DNA from: Pseudomonadota bacterium
GTDB taxonomy: Bacteria > Pseudomonadota > Alphaproteobacteria > Rhizobiales > Devosiaceae
Length of the DNA stretch: 64,000 nt
NCBI GenBank assembly: GCA_023391095.1
Contig: JAEWBN010000012.1
Coordinates: 38,072-102,071, forward strand
Reading direction: 5' to 3'
The position numbers and the translations under genes were made by a program. Below the pieces are notes generated by a model, which worked only from the letters and a program-made list of their open reading frames with translations, was not told where the DNA came from and did no database searches. This document shows positions 52,850 through 61,405 of this stretch, piece by piece; within the stretch, counting starts at the first letter, position 1; the number at the start of each line of letters is the position of its first letter.

Positions 52850-55120
52850 ATGGCGACCACCATAGGCGGCCCAAGAGTGCTGCTGCGGCAATTGCGCGAG
52901 ACCATGGCGGAGCCGCTGGCTTCGCAGGATCGGCTCGACAAGATCGTCCGCCTGATCGCCGACAACATGCAGGCCGATGTCTGCTCCTTCTATGTGCTGC
53001 GCGATGACGGCGCCCTTGAGCTGTTTGCGACGCGCGGCCTCAAGGCCGAATCAGTGCACATGACCACCCTGCGTCTGGGCGAGGGGCTGGTCGGGCTGAT
53101 CGCCGCCGAGGCCGAGCCGCTCAGCCTCGACGATGCACCCAATCATCCTGCCTTCGCCTATCGCCCCGAAACCGGCGAAGACAAATACAATTCCTTCCTC
53201 GGCGTCCCCGTGCTGCGGGCCGGCCAGACGCTGGGCGTTCTGGTCGTGCAGAACGCCGAGCGGCGCCATTATGGCGAGGACGAAGCCGAAGCCATGCTCA
53301 CCACGGCCACGATTCTGGCCGAGATGATCGCTACCAGTGATTTCGACAATCTGATCAAGCCCGGATCGGATATCGATCTCAGGCGGCCCCGCATGTTCAA
53401 CGGCGTCAGTTTTACCGATGGCATCGCCCTGGGCACGGTCGTGCTGCATGACCCGCGCGTGGTTGTGACCAATTTCATCGCCGAAGACACCGACGCTGAA
53501 AAGCTGCGGCTCGACGCGGCGCTCGCGCGTATGCGCGTGTCCATCGACGCCATGCTCGACCATGGCGACATGCAGCCGACGTCCGATCACCGGGAAATTC
53601 TGGAAACCTACCGCATGTTCGCCAATGACCGCGGCTGGGTGAACCGGCTGATGGAGGCGATCGACAACGGACTTTCCGCCGAGGCGGCGGTGGAGCGGGT
53701 GCAGAACGATACCCGCGCCCGCATGCTGCGCCAGACCGACCCCTATATCCGCGACCGCCTGCACGACCTCGATGACCTGGCCAACCGGCTGTTGCGCGTG
53801 CTCACCGGTGACGGGCTAGCATCGGGTGGCAAGGATCTGCCCGACAATGCGATTCTCGTCGCCCGCAATATGGGGCCGGCGGAACTGCTCGAATATGACC
53901 GCAAGAAGCTGCGCGGCGTCGTGCTGGAAGAAGGCGGCGCCACGGCCCATGTCGCCATCGTGGCCCGCTCGCTGGGGCTGGTGGCGGTCGGGCAGGCGCA
54001 GTCCATCGTTTCCATGTGCGAGACCGGCGACGATATCATCATCGATGGGACCGCCGGGCAGGTGCACCTCCGGCCCACGCCGGATGTCGAACAGACCTAT
54101 GTCGACAAGGTGCGCATTTCCGCCAAGCGTCGTGCCCATTATGCGGCGCTCAAGAAAAAGCGCAGCGTCACCCGCGACGGCGTCGAGATCACGCTGCTGC
54201 ACAATTCCGGGCTCGTCGCCGACCTGCCCATGCTCGAAGATACCGGCGCTACCGGCGTCGGCCTCTTCCGCACCGAATTGCAGTTCATGATTGCGAGCCG
54301 CCTGCCGCGCCTCAAGGAACAGGCCGAGCTTTATGCCGAGGCCATGGCCATTGCCGGCGACCGCCCGATCGTGTTCCGGCTGCTCGATATCGGCGGCGAC
54401 AAGGTCCTGCCCTATCTACGCGCCACGGCCGAGGAAAACCCGGCCATGGGCTATCGCTCCATCCGTCTGGGGCTCGACCGGCCGGGCCTGCTGCGCACGC
54501 AGGTGCGGGCGCTGCTGATGGCCGCCAATGGACGGCCGCTCAAGATCCTCGTGCCCATGGTCACCGAGACCTTCGAATTTCTACAGACCCGAAAGGTCAT
54601 CTGGAAGGAAGTGGAGCGCCTGCGCCGCAGCGGCCAGGTCGTGCCGGACAAGATCGAGATCGGCGCCATGGTGGAAGTGCCCTCGCTGCTGTTCGAGCTC
54701 GACCAGATCCTGCCAGAGGCCGATTTCGTTTCTATCGGCTCCAATGACCTGGTGCAGTTTTTGACGGCAGCCGACCGCGCCAATCCGCGCGTCTCGAAAG
54801 CCTATGACCCCATCGCCCTGCCACGCCTGCGCGCCATTCGCCTCGTCGTCGATGCGGCCAACCGGCACGGCAAGCCGGTGACCATGTGCGGGGAACTTGC
54901 GGGCAAGCCGATGGAAGCGCTGGCGCTGATGGCCATCGGCATGACCCGGCTGTCCATGGGACCGGCCTCCATCGGGCCGATCAAGGAAATGATCCTCAAT
55001 CTCGAGCTCAAGCCGATCCAGGCCGACATCGCCGCGGCCCTGAGCGCTGGCGCCAATGGCCAGACAGTGCGGGGTCTGCTGACCGACTGGGCGCAGAAGC
55101 AGAACCTGCCCATGGGCTAG
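52850..55120 (+). CDS. ptsP: phosphoenolpyruvate-protein phosphotransferase PtsP (enzyme I-Ntr)
   Basis: PtsP starts the nitrogen-related phosphotransferase relay (EI-Ntr, NPr, EIIA-Ntr) that senses nitrogen and potassium. The 756-residue product has a GAF domain (about 20-155), the PEP-utilising N-terminal region with active-site His367 in GGATAHVAIVARSLGL, and the C-terminal PEP-binding barrel (GVGLFRTELQF, IGSNDLVQF, MCGELAGKP). ATG 52850 follows GAGAGG; the TTG at 52829 adds seven residues. No NPr or EIIA gene lies in the window. Confidence 0.94.
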   Translation: MATTIGGPRVLLRQLRETMAEPLASQDRLDKIVRLIADNMQADVCSFYVLRDDGALELFATRGLKAESVHMTTLRLGEGLVGLIAAEAEPLSLDDAPNHPAFAYRPETGEDKYNSFLGVPVLRAGQTLGVLVVQNAERRHYGEDEAEAMLTTATILAEMIATSDFDNLIKPGSDIDLRRPRMFNGVSFTDGIALGTVVLHDPRVVVTNFIAEDTDAEKLRLDAALARMRVSIDAMLDHGDMQPTSDHREILETYRMFANDRGWVNRLMEAIDNGLSAEAAVERVQNDTRARMLRQTDPYIRDRLHDLDDLANRLLRVLTGDGLASGGKDLPDNAILVARNMGPAELLEYDRKKLRGVVLEEGGATAHVAIVARSLGLVAVGQAQSIVSMCETGDDIIIDGTAGQVHLRPTPDVEQTYVDKVRISAKRRAHYAALKKKRSVTRDGVEITLLHNSGLVADLPMLEDTGATGVGLFRTELQFMIASRLPRLKEQAELYAEAMAIAGDRPIVFRLLDIGGDKVLPYLRATAEENPAMGYRSIRLGLDRPGLLRTQVRALLMAANGRPLKILVPMVTETFEFLQTRKVIWKEVERLRRSGQVVPDKIEIGAMVEVPSLLFELDQILPEADFVSIGSNDLVQFLTAADRANPRVSKAYDPIALPRLRAIRLVVDAANRHGKPVTMCGELAGKPMEALALMAIGMTRLSMGPASIGPIKEMILNLELKPIQADIAAALSAGANGQTVRGLLTDWAQKQNLPMG

Positions 55121-55209
55121 GTGGGAGGCCTTAGGCCATCCACTCCCCACTTGCAGTCGGCCGCCCCCCACTTTACAGCCTGCCGGGACAAAGCCGGAAA
55201 GACCTGCCC

Positions 55210-56286
55210 ATGCCTTCACTGCCCCAGGACAAGCTCGACGCGCTTGAAACGCGCTTTCAGTATATCGAAGCCGCCCTGTCCGGCGGGGCCAGTCCGGATG
55301 AGTTTGCCAAGCTTTCCAAGGAACATTCCGACCTCAGCGAGATCGTGGGCGAAATCACAGCCTACAAGAAGGCGCAGAGGGATCGTGCCGATGCCGAGGC
55401 GCTGCTCAAGAGCGGTGACAAGGAAATGGCCGAGATGGCCGAGGCCGAAATCGAAGAGCTCGACGAGACCCTCGAAAAGCTCGAGCAGTCGATCCGCATT
55501 CTTCTGCTGCCCAAGGACGAGGCCGACGAAAAGTCGATCATTCTGGAAATCCGCGGCGGCACGGGCGGCGACGAGGCGGCGCTTTTCGCAGGCGATCTGT
55601 TCCGCATGTATGAGCGCTATGCAGCTATCCGCGGCTGGAAGGTGACGGTCATGGAAGAAAGCCCCGGTGAAATGGGGGGATTCAAGGAAATCATCGCCAA
55701 TGTCTCGGGCAAGGGCGTTTATGCGCGCATGAAATACGAGTCCGGCGTGCACCGGGTGCAGCGCGTGCCGGCGACCGAGGGCTCTGGCCGCATTCATACG
55801 TCGGCGGCCACGGTTGCGGTGCTGCCCGAGGTCGAAGACATCGATATCGAGATCCGCAACGAAGATATCCGCATCGATACGATGCGCGCTTCGGGTGCGG
55901 GCGGCCAGCACGTCAACACCACCGACTCGGCGGTGCGTATCACCCATATTCCCACCGGGCTCGTGGTGACCTCGGCCATGAAGTCCCAGCACCAGAACCG
56001 CGCCCAGGCGATGATCGTGTTGCGCTCGCGTCTTTATGAGATGCAGCGCGAAGAGCGTGACAGTGCCCGGTCCGCCGAACGCAAGGGTCAGGTCGGCTCG
56101 GGCGACCGGTCCGAGCGCATCCGCACCTATAATTTCCCCCAGGGCCGGGTGACGGACCACCGGATCAACCTCACGCTTTATAAGCTCGACAAGGTGATCA
56201 CCGGCGAAGCGCTGGATGAGCTGATCGAAGCGCTCATCACCGAAAACCAGGCCGCGCAGCTGGCGGCCATGGAGCAGCCCAACTGA
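55210..56286 (+). CDS. prfA: peptide chain release factor 1
   Basis: RF1 reads UAA and UAG stop codons and triggers peptide release. The 358-residue product has the N-terminal helical domain, the GGTGGDEAALFAGDLFRMYERYA block, and the catalytic GGQ in SGAGGQHVNTTDSAVRITHIPTG, where the PrmC methylation target Gln lies. The C-terminal RVTDHRINLTLYKLDKVITGE is standard. prmC follows directly, so substrate and modifying enzyme are co-encoded. Confidence 0.96.
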   Translation: MPSLPQDKLDALETRFQYIEAALSGGASPDEFAKLSKEHSDLSEIVGEITAYKKAQRDRADAEALLKSGDKEMAEMAEAEIEELDETLEKLEQSIRILLLPKDEADEKSIILEIRGGTGGDEAALFAGDLFRMYERYAAIRGWKVTVMEESPGEMGGFKEIIANVSGKGVYARMKYESGVHRVQRVPATEGSGRIHTSAATVAVLPEVEDIDIEIRNEDIRIDTMRASGAGGQHVNTTDSAVRITHIPTGLVVTSAMKSQHQNRAQAMIVLRSRLYEMQREERDSARSAERKGQVGSGDRSERIRTYNFPQGRVTDHRINLTLYKLDKVITGEALDELIEALITENQAAQLAAMEQPN

Positions 56287-56330
56287 GCGATGGCGTCACC
56301 ATTGGCGCCCTCTGGCGCGGCTGGCGCGAT

Positions 56331-57167
56331 GTGCTGGCCCGGCTCGGATTTGCCACGGCAGCCATGGACGCAAAACTGCTCACCGGTCATGCGCTGGGCC
56401 TCGACGCCCTCGGGCTTGCCACACGCGAAACCGACCTCGTGGACGATGAAGCTGCGGCGCGTGTCGCGGACCTCATCCAGCGGCGGATGAGCGGGGAATC
56501 GGTTGCCCGGATCATTGGGGAACGGGAATTTTATGGCCTGGTCTTCAGCCTGAGCCCCGCAACTCTGGAGCCGCGACCCGATACCGAATTGCTGGTCGAT
56601 CTGGCTCTTGAAGCCTTGCAGCCGCAGGGCCGCCTGCTCGATCTTGGCACCGGCACCGGATGCATCCCGATTGCGCTGCTGGCGAACCGGGACGATGCCA
56701 CCGGGCTTGCCACCGACATCAATCCGGATGCTCTCCAGATCGCCCGGCAGAATGCGGCGCGGCATGGCGTGGCCGAACGGCTGGACTTTGCCCAGGGCGA
56801 CTGGTTCGAGGCACTGGGCGCCAACGCGCCCGGGACAACACCGGACAAGTTCGATCTTGTCCTCTCCAACCCGCCCTATATTGCCAGCGCGGTAATCGAA
56901 ACATTGGCCACAGAGGTACGGGAGTTCGATCCTCTGCTGGCGCTGGATGGCGGAGTGGATGGGCTGGCGCCCTATCGCACCATTGCGGCACAGGCGCCCC
57001 GCTATCTCGCCGCGGGCGGCAAGGTCCTGGTCGAGATCGGTTTCGACCAGGGCAGCGCGGTTGCGGAGATTTTCGGCGCCGCCGGATTTGCCTCCGTCAG
57101 CGTTCACAAGGACCTCAACGGCCTTGATCGTGTGGTTTCGGCGCACCAAGTAAGCCCTGCTGCATAG
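56331..57167 (+). CDS. prmC: release-factor glutamine methyltransferase PrmC
   Basis: PrmC methylates the GGQ glutamine of RF1 and RF2. The 278-residue product has an N-terminal helical bundle, the SAM motif LLDLGTGTGCIPIALL and the substrate-binding NPPY in DLVLSNPPYIAS. The only standard start is the GTG at 56331, which cuts about seven to fifteen residues from the expected N-terminus. In-frame codons continue upstream to a CTG at 56283 that overlaps the prfA stop. The true start could therefore be a rare CTG or ATT. Confidence 0.88.
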   Translation: MLARLGFATAAMDAKLLTGHALGLDALGLATRETDLVDDEAAARVADLIQRRMSGESVARIIGEREFYGLVFSLSPATLEPRPDTELLVDLALEALQPQGRLLDLGTGTGCIPIALLANRDDATGLATDINPDALQIARQNAARHGVAERLDFAQGDWFEALGANAPGTTPDKFDLVLSNPPYIASAVIETLATEVREFDPLLALDGGVDGLAPYRTIAAQAPRYLAAGGKVLVEIGFDQGSAVAEIFGAAGFASVSVHKDLNGLDRVVSAHQVSPAA

Positions 57168-57507
57168 GCGCAGCGCGCCATCCTGCACTTTGTGCTGGTC
57201 AAGACGGGCCGAAGCGGCTAGTTTGAGCGTGCTGTCAATGGCGCATCATGAGCGCCGCGGCGATCACACCCGATCCAAAATGCAATGGCTGCTTGAGCAG
57301 CGCGGTTCCGGCGGGCCGGAACGACGCGAGGACGGGGCGGATTATTCCGGCAGGGTCGTTGCCGACCGCATTCGGTCTTCATGAAGCCAGTTAGAGCCCC
57401 GCGGATTGATTTGTGCAATCGCCGGGGTCAGGGGCCAGATCGGGCCTGTTGTTCCGATCCGCTCCATGATGTGACGCTTAACTACCAGAGTTAGACAAAG
57501 CGACCCG
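57168..57507. other. 340-bp gene-less stretch upstream of the DUF4167 gene
   Basis: No supported gene is seen. A GTTCCGGC...GCCGGAAC hairpin lies near 57303-57321. TAACT-ACCAG-AGTTA (57480-57494) is a small inverted repeat just before the next gene. I could not assign a promoter with confidence. It probably forms the leader of the DUF4167 gene. Confidence 0.4.
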
Positions 57508-58107
57508 ATGAGACCCAACAACCAGAACAAGAACCGGCAGCGTGGCCGGAACGGCGGACGCAAGCATGTCAATCCGCTGTCGCGTAACTATGAGAGCAAC
57601 GGTCCGGACGTGAAGGTCCGCGGCAATGCCGCTCATGTCGCAGAGAAATATCTCCAGCTCGCCCGTGATGCGCAGTCGTCCGGCGATTCGGTGATGGCGG
57701 AGAACTATCTCCAGCATGCCGAGCATTATTTCCGCATCGTCTCCTCCGCCCAGCAGGCCATGAACGGCCAGCGCGACGGACAGAACCAGGACGAAGTCGA
57801 CTTCGACGACGATGCCAATGACGTCAATTCCCGCTTCTCCTCGCCCCAGCCGGTTCAGCCCGTCCAGGCACCGCAGGAGCAGGCAGATGAGCAGGCTCCG
57901 GCCGAGGCCGCAGCGCCGGCTCCGGCCGATGAGGGACAGGCCCAGCAGGCCGCGGCCGATGGCGAACAGTCCCAGCGCAAGCCGCGTGAACGCCGGCCGC
58001 GCCGTCGTCGTCCCGCCGGTGGCGAAGGGGCTGCCGATCCGGGCAGCGCCGATCAGCCCGCGGTGGGCGAACTGCCCGCCTTTCTGACCGGCAACGCTGC
58101 CGAATAG
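57508..58107 (+). CDS. DUF4167 domain-containing protein
   Basis: The 199-residue product has a conserved N-terminal DUF4167 block (about 1-80): RPNNQNKNRQRGRNGGRKHVNPLSRNYESNGPDVKVRGNAAHVAEKYLQLARDAQSSGDSVMAENYLQHAEHYFRI, i.e. an Arg/Asn-rich start and a helix pair. The rest is disordered, Gln/Ala/Pro-rich and then Arg-rich (SQRKPRERRPRRRRP), ending in ELPAFLTGN. The family is typical of Alphaproteobacteria and has no known role; the composition suggests nucleic-acid contact. It sits between prmC and clpB and ends in a terminator. Confidence 0.88.
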   Translation: MRPNNQNKNRQRGRNGGRKHVNPLSRNYESNGPDVKVRGNAAHVAEKYLQLARDAQSSGDSVMAENYLQHAEHYFRIVSSAQQAMNGQRDGQNQDEVDFDDDANDVNSRFSSPQPVQPVQAPQEQADEQAPAEAAAPAPADEGQAQQAAADGEQSQRKPRERRPRRRRPAGGEGAADPGSADQPAVGELPAFLTGNAAE

Positions 58108-58132
58108 GCTTTGCGCCAGCAAAAAATTGAGA

Positions 58133-58163
58133 AGGGCCGGGGGCAGACCCCGGCCTTTTGTTT
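58133..58163 (+). terminator. rho-independent terminator after the DUF4167 gene
   Basis: GGCCGGGG (58135-58142), short loop, CCCCGGCC (58148-58155), then TTTTGTTTT. Confidence 0.88.
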
Positions 58164-58209
58164 TGGGGGGCGGACGTGTCCGAAACACACGAGATTTTGC
58201 CGTTCCGCC

Positions 58210-58238
58210 CTTACCTTCTGGTTTGAAACACCTACATC
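58210..58238 (+). promoter_or_regulatory. possible heat-shock (RpoH-like) promoter for clpB
   Basis: CTTACC (58210-58215), 15 bases, then CCTACATC (58231-58238) is a loose match to alphaproteobacterial RpoH sites (CTTG, spacer, CCTATNT). A heat-shock promoter would suit clpB. The match is weak. Confidence 0.3.
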
Positions 58239-58341
58239 ATGCAGCGAAGGGATGTGCCTGACGGGCATTCCTCCAATCGACACTTCCGCCGTTCTCGCGG
58301 TGCCTTCGGGGTCAGGGGACGGGCGAGACAAGGAGAGTTGC

Positions 58342-60957
58342 ATGAATATCGAGAAATATACGGAGCGGGCGCGCGGCTTTATCCAGAGCGCGCAGACCTA
58401 TGCATTGGGGCAGGGGCATCAGCAGTTTTCGCCCGTGCATCTGCTCAAGGTCCTGCTCGACGATGACCAGGGCATGGCCAATGGCCTGATCCAGCGCGCG
58501 GGGGGCGACCCCAAGGCGGCGCGGGCAGGCGTGGAAGCAGCTCTCAACAAGATCCCCAAGGTTAGCGGCGATGCCGGACAGCTTTACCTCAGCCGCGAAC
58601 TCGCCAAGGTTTTCGACACGGCCGAACAGGCTGCGCAGAAAGCCGGCGACACCTTCGTCACGGTTGAACGGCTGCTCCTGGCGCTGGTCATCGAGAAGGA
58701 CAATGACGCCGGGCGCGTCCTGTCTTCGGCAGGCGTTACCGCCCAGGGCCTCAACGCGGCCATCGAAACCATCCGCAAGGGCCGTACCGCCGATTCCGCA
58801 TCGGCGGAGAACGCCTATGATGCGCTCAAGAAATATGCCCGCGACCTGACGCAGGATGTGCGCGAAGGCAAGCTCGACCCTGTCATCGGTCGCGACGAGG
58901 AAATCCGTCGCACCATTCAGGTCCTCAGCCGCCGCACCAAGAACAATCCCGTACTGATCGGCGAACCCGGCGTCGGCAAGACGGCCATCGCCGAGGGCCT
59001 CGCCATCCGCATCGTCAATGGCGACGTGCCGGAATCGCTCAAGAACAAGAGCCTCCTGGCGCTCGACATGGGCGCGCTCATTGCCGGCGCGAAATATCGC
59101 GGCGAGTTCGAGGAGCGGCTCAAGGCCGTGCTCAACGAGGTGCAGTCGGCCGAAGGCCAGATCATCCTCTTTATCGACGAAATGCACACGCTTGTCGGCG
59201 CGGGCAAGAGCGAAGGCGCCATGGATGCGTCCAATCTCCTCAAGCCCGCTCTGGCGCGCGGTGAGCTGCATTGTGTTGGCGCGACGACGCTCGACGAATA
59301 TCGCAAGCATGTCGAAAAGGACCCCGCGCTTGCCCGTCGCTTCCAGCCGGTGTTTGTGTCCGAGCCCACGGTAGAGGACACGATCTCGATCCTGCGCGGG
59401 CTCAAGGAAAAGTATGAGCTGCACCACGGTATCCGCATCGCGGACTCGGCGCTGGTCAGTGCTGCAACGCTGTCCAACCGCTACATCACCGACCGTTTCC
59501 TGCCCGACAAGGCCATCGACCTCATGGACGAGGCCGCGGCGCGCCTGCGCATGGCCGTCGATAGCAAGCCCGAAGCCCTCGACGAACTCGATCGCCGCAT
59601 CATGCAGCTCAAGATCGAGCGCGAGGCGCTGAAGAAGGAAGATGACGACGGCTCCAGGACCCGTTTGGCCCGGCTCGAACAGGACCTCTCCGGTCTTGAG
59701 GAGCAGGCCCAGGCGCTGTCGGCCAAGTGGCTGGCGGAAAAGGAACGTCTCCAGGGTTCCACCAGGATCAAGGAAGAGCTCGATGCCGCGCGCAGCCAGC
59801 TCGAGATCGCGCAGCGCCAGGGCGATCTCGCCAAGGCGGGTGAGCTCGCCTATGGCGTCATTCCCGAGCTCGAAAAGCGGCTCAAGGCCGCTGACGATGC
59901 CGATGGCGACGGCAAGCCCGATCCTGTCATGGCCAAGGAAACGGTTGACCCCAGCGACATTGCCCAGGTGGTAAGCCGCTGGACCGGCATTCCCGTCGAC
60001 CGCATGATGGAAGGCGAGCGCGAAAAGCTGCTCCATATGGAAGCCTCGCTCGGCGCCCGCGTCATCGGTCAGTCCGAAGCGGTGGCCGCGGTGGCGAAAG
60101 CAGTGCGTCGCTCGCGCGCCGGCCTGCAGGATCCGAACCGGCCGATCGGCTCGTTCATGTTCCTGGGGCCCACCGGCGTCGGCAAGACCGAGTTGACCAA
60201 AGCTTTGGCGCAGTTCCTCTTCGACGACGAGACCGCCATGGTGCGCCTCGATATGTCGGAGTTCATGGAAAAGCACTCTGTCGCCCGTCTGATCGGTGCC
60301 CCTCCGGGCTATGTCGGCTATGACGAGGGCGGTGTGCTGACCGAAGCCGTTCGCCGCCGGCCCTATCAGGTGATCCTCTTCGATGAGATCGAAAAGGCGC
60401 ATCCTGACGTGTTCAACGTCCTGCTGCAGGTGCTCGATGACGGCCGCTTGACGGACGGGCAGGGCCGGACGGTCGATTTCCGCAACACGGTGATCATCCT
60501 CACCTCCAACCTGGGCGCCGAATATCTCGTCGACCTCAAGGATGGCGAGTCGGTGGAGCTGGTGCGCGGCAAGGTGCTCGATATGGTCAAGGCCGCGTTC
60601 CGGCCGGAATTCCTCAACCGGATCGACGAGATCCTGCTGTTCCACCGGCTGGGCCGCGAACATATGGGCTCGATCGTCGATATCCAGTTCGGGCGCCTTC
60701 AGGGCCTGCTGCGGGATCGCGACATCACTCTCGACCTCACGCCCAAAGCGCGCGAGTGGCTGGCCAATGAAGGCTATGATCCGGCCTATGGCGCCCGCCC
60801 GCTCAAGCGCGTCATCCAGCGTGCCGTGCAGGATGAACTGGCCGAGGAGATCCTGTCCGGCACCGTCACCGATGGCGGTCGCGTTCTGATCGATGCCGAC
60901 GATGATGGCATCGTGCTGCGCCCCGGCGCAGCAGTGGGTGCGGACGCTGCAGCATAG
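58342..60957 (+). CDS. clpB: ATP-dependent disaggregase ClpB
   Basis: ClpB pulls proteins out of aggregates together with DnaK. The 871-residue product has the N-terminal ClpN domain (1-145) and a first AAA+ module with GEPGVGKTA (about 210) and DEMHTLVG. A coiled-coil middle domain (about 410-530) is rich in Lys, Glu and Arg, and the second AAA+ module has GPTGVGKTELTKALA (about 610) and FDEIEKAHPDVFN. ATG 58342 follows AAGGAGAG. Full length and intact motifs mean it is functional. A terminator follows. Confidence 0.97.
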   Translation: MNIEKYTERARGFIQSAQTYALGQGHQQFSPVHLLKVLLDDDQGMANGLIQRAGGDPKAARAGVEAALNKIPKVSGDAGQLYLSRELAKVFDTAEQAAQKAGDTFVTVERLLLALVIEKDNDAGRVLSSAGVTAQGLNAAIETIRKGRTADSASAENAYDALKKYARDLTQDVREGKLDPVIGRDEEIRRTIQVLSRRTKNNPVLIGEPGVGKTAIAEGLAIRIVNGDVPESLKNKSLLALDMGALIAGAKYRGEFEERLKAVLNEVQSAEGQIILFIDEMHTLVGAGKSEGAMDASNLLKPALARGELHCVGATTLDEYRKHVEKDPALARRFQPVFVSEPTVEDTISILRGLKEKYELHHGIRIADSALVSAATLSNRYITDRFLPDKAIDLMDEAAARLRMAVDSKPEALDELDRRIMQLKIEREALKKEDDDGSRTRLARLEQDLSGLEEQAQALSAKWLAEKERLQGSTRIKEELDAARSQLEIAQRQGDLAKAGELAYGVIPELEKRLKAADDADGDGKPDPVMAKETVDPSDIAQVVSRWTGIPVDRMMEGEREKLLHMEASLGARVIGQSEAVAAVAKAVRRSRAGLQDPNRPIGSFMFLGPTGVGKTELTKALAQFLFDDETAMVRLDMSEFMEKHSVARLIGAPPGYVGYDEGGVLTEAVRRRPYQVILFDEIEKAHPDVFNVLLQVLDDGRLTDGQGRTVDFRNTVIILTSNLGAEYLVDLKDGESVELVRGKVLDMVKAAFRPEFLNRIDEILLFHRLGREHMGSIVDIQFGRLQGLLRDRDITLDLTPKAREWLANEGYDPAYGARPLKRVIQRAVQDELAEEILSGTVTDGGRVLIDADDDGIVLRPGAAVGADAAA

Positions 60958-60978
60958 GCTTGCGGAAGCGCGAATGAG

Positions 60979-61012
60979 CAAGGGGCTGGTCGAGCGACCG
61001 GCCCCTTTTCAC
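60979..61012 (+). terminator. rho-independent terminator after clpB
   Basis: GGGGCTGGTC and GACCGGCCCC (about 60982-61005, one G-T pair) with a four-base loop, then TTTTC. Confidence 0.85.
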
Positions 61013-61060
61013 GTGGGGCAGAGGCTGTTATAGAACAAAGGCGGAACGACGAGGGGCGAG

Positions 61061-61402
61061 ATGACCGACCGGCTCAACTATATCGAATTTCCCAGTGCGA
61101 GCCGGGAGGCCACCAGCGCGTTCTTCCGCGCCGCCTTCGGCTGGTCCATGATCAGCTATGGTCCCGATTATGATGCTTTGGACGGAGCGGGTGTCGATGG
61201 CGGCGTCGACCACTCGTCAGGCCGGGTTGCCGCGACCATGGCAGTGGTCGAGACCGACGACCTCGACGCGGCCGAGGCACGCGTCCTCGCCGCGGGAGGG
61301 GTGATAACCCGGCCCCAATACGACTTTCCCGGTGGCCGCCGTTTTCATTTTCGCGAGCCCGGCGGCAATGAATTGGCGGTCTACGTCAACCGGTCGGAAT
61401 AG
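61061..61402 (+). CDS. VOC (glyoxalase-like) family protein
   Basis: The 113-residue product is a single vicinal-oxygen-chelate module: TDRLNYIEFPSASREATSAFFRAAFGWSMISYGPDY at the start and RRFHFREPGGNELAVYV at the end. The paired beta-alpha-beta repeats and the metal-ligand positions Glu8 and Glu/Asn near the C-terminus fit glyoxalase, dioxygenase or resistance proteins. No substrate can be named. It stands alone, convergent with the M23 gene. Confidence 0.8.
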   Translation: MTDRLNYIEFPSASREATSAFFRAAFGWSMISYGPDYDALDGAGVDGGVDHSSGRVAATMAVVETDDLDAAEARVLAAGGVITRPQYDFPGGRRFHFREPGGNELAVYVNRSE

Positions 61403-61405
61403 GCC

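Noticed and set aside
58312..60981. 889-residue minus-strand frame opposite clpB
   Set aside because: Antisense shadow; clpB in the other strand has all motifs.
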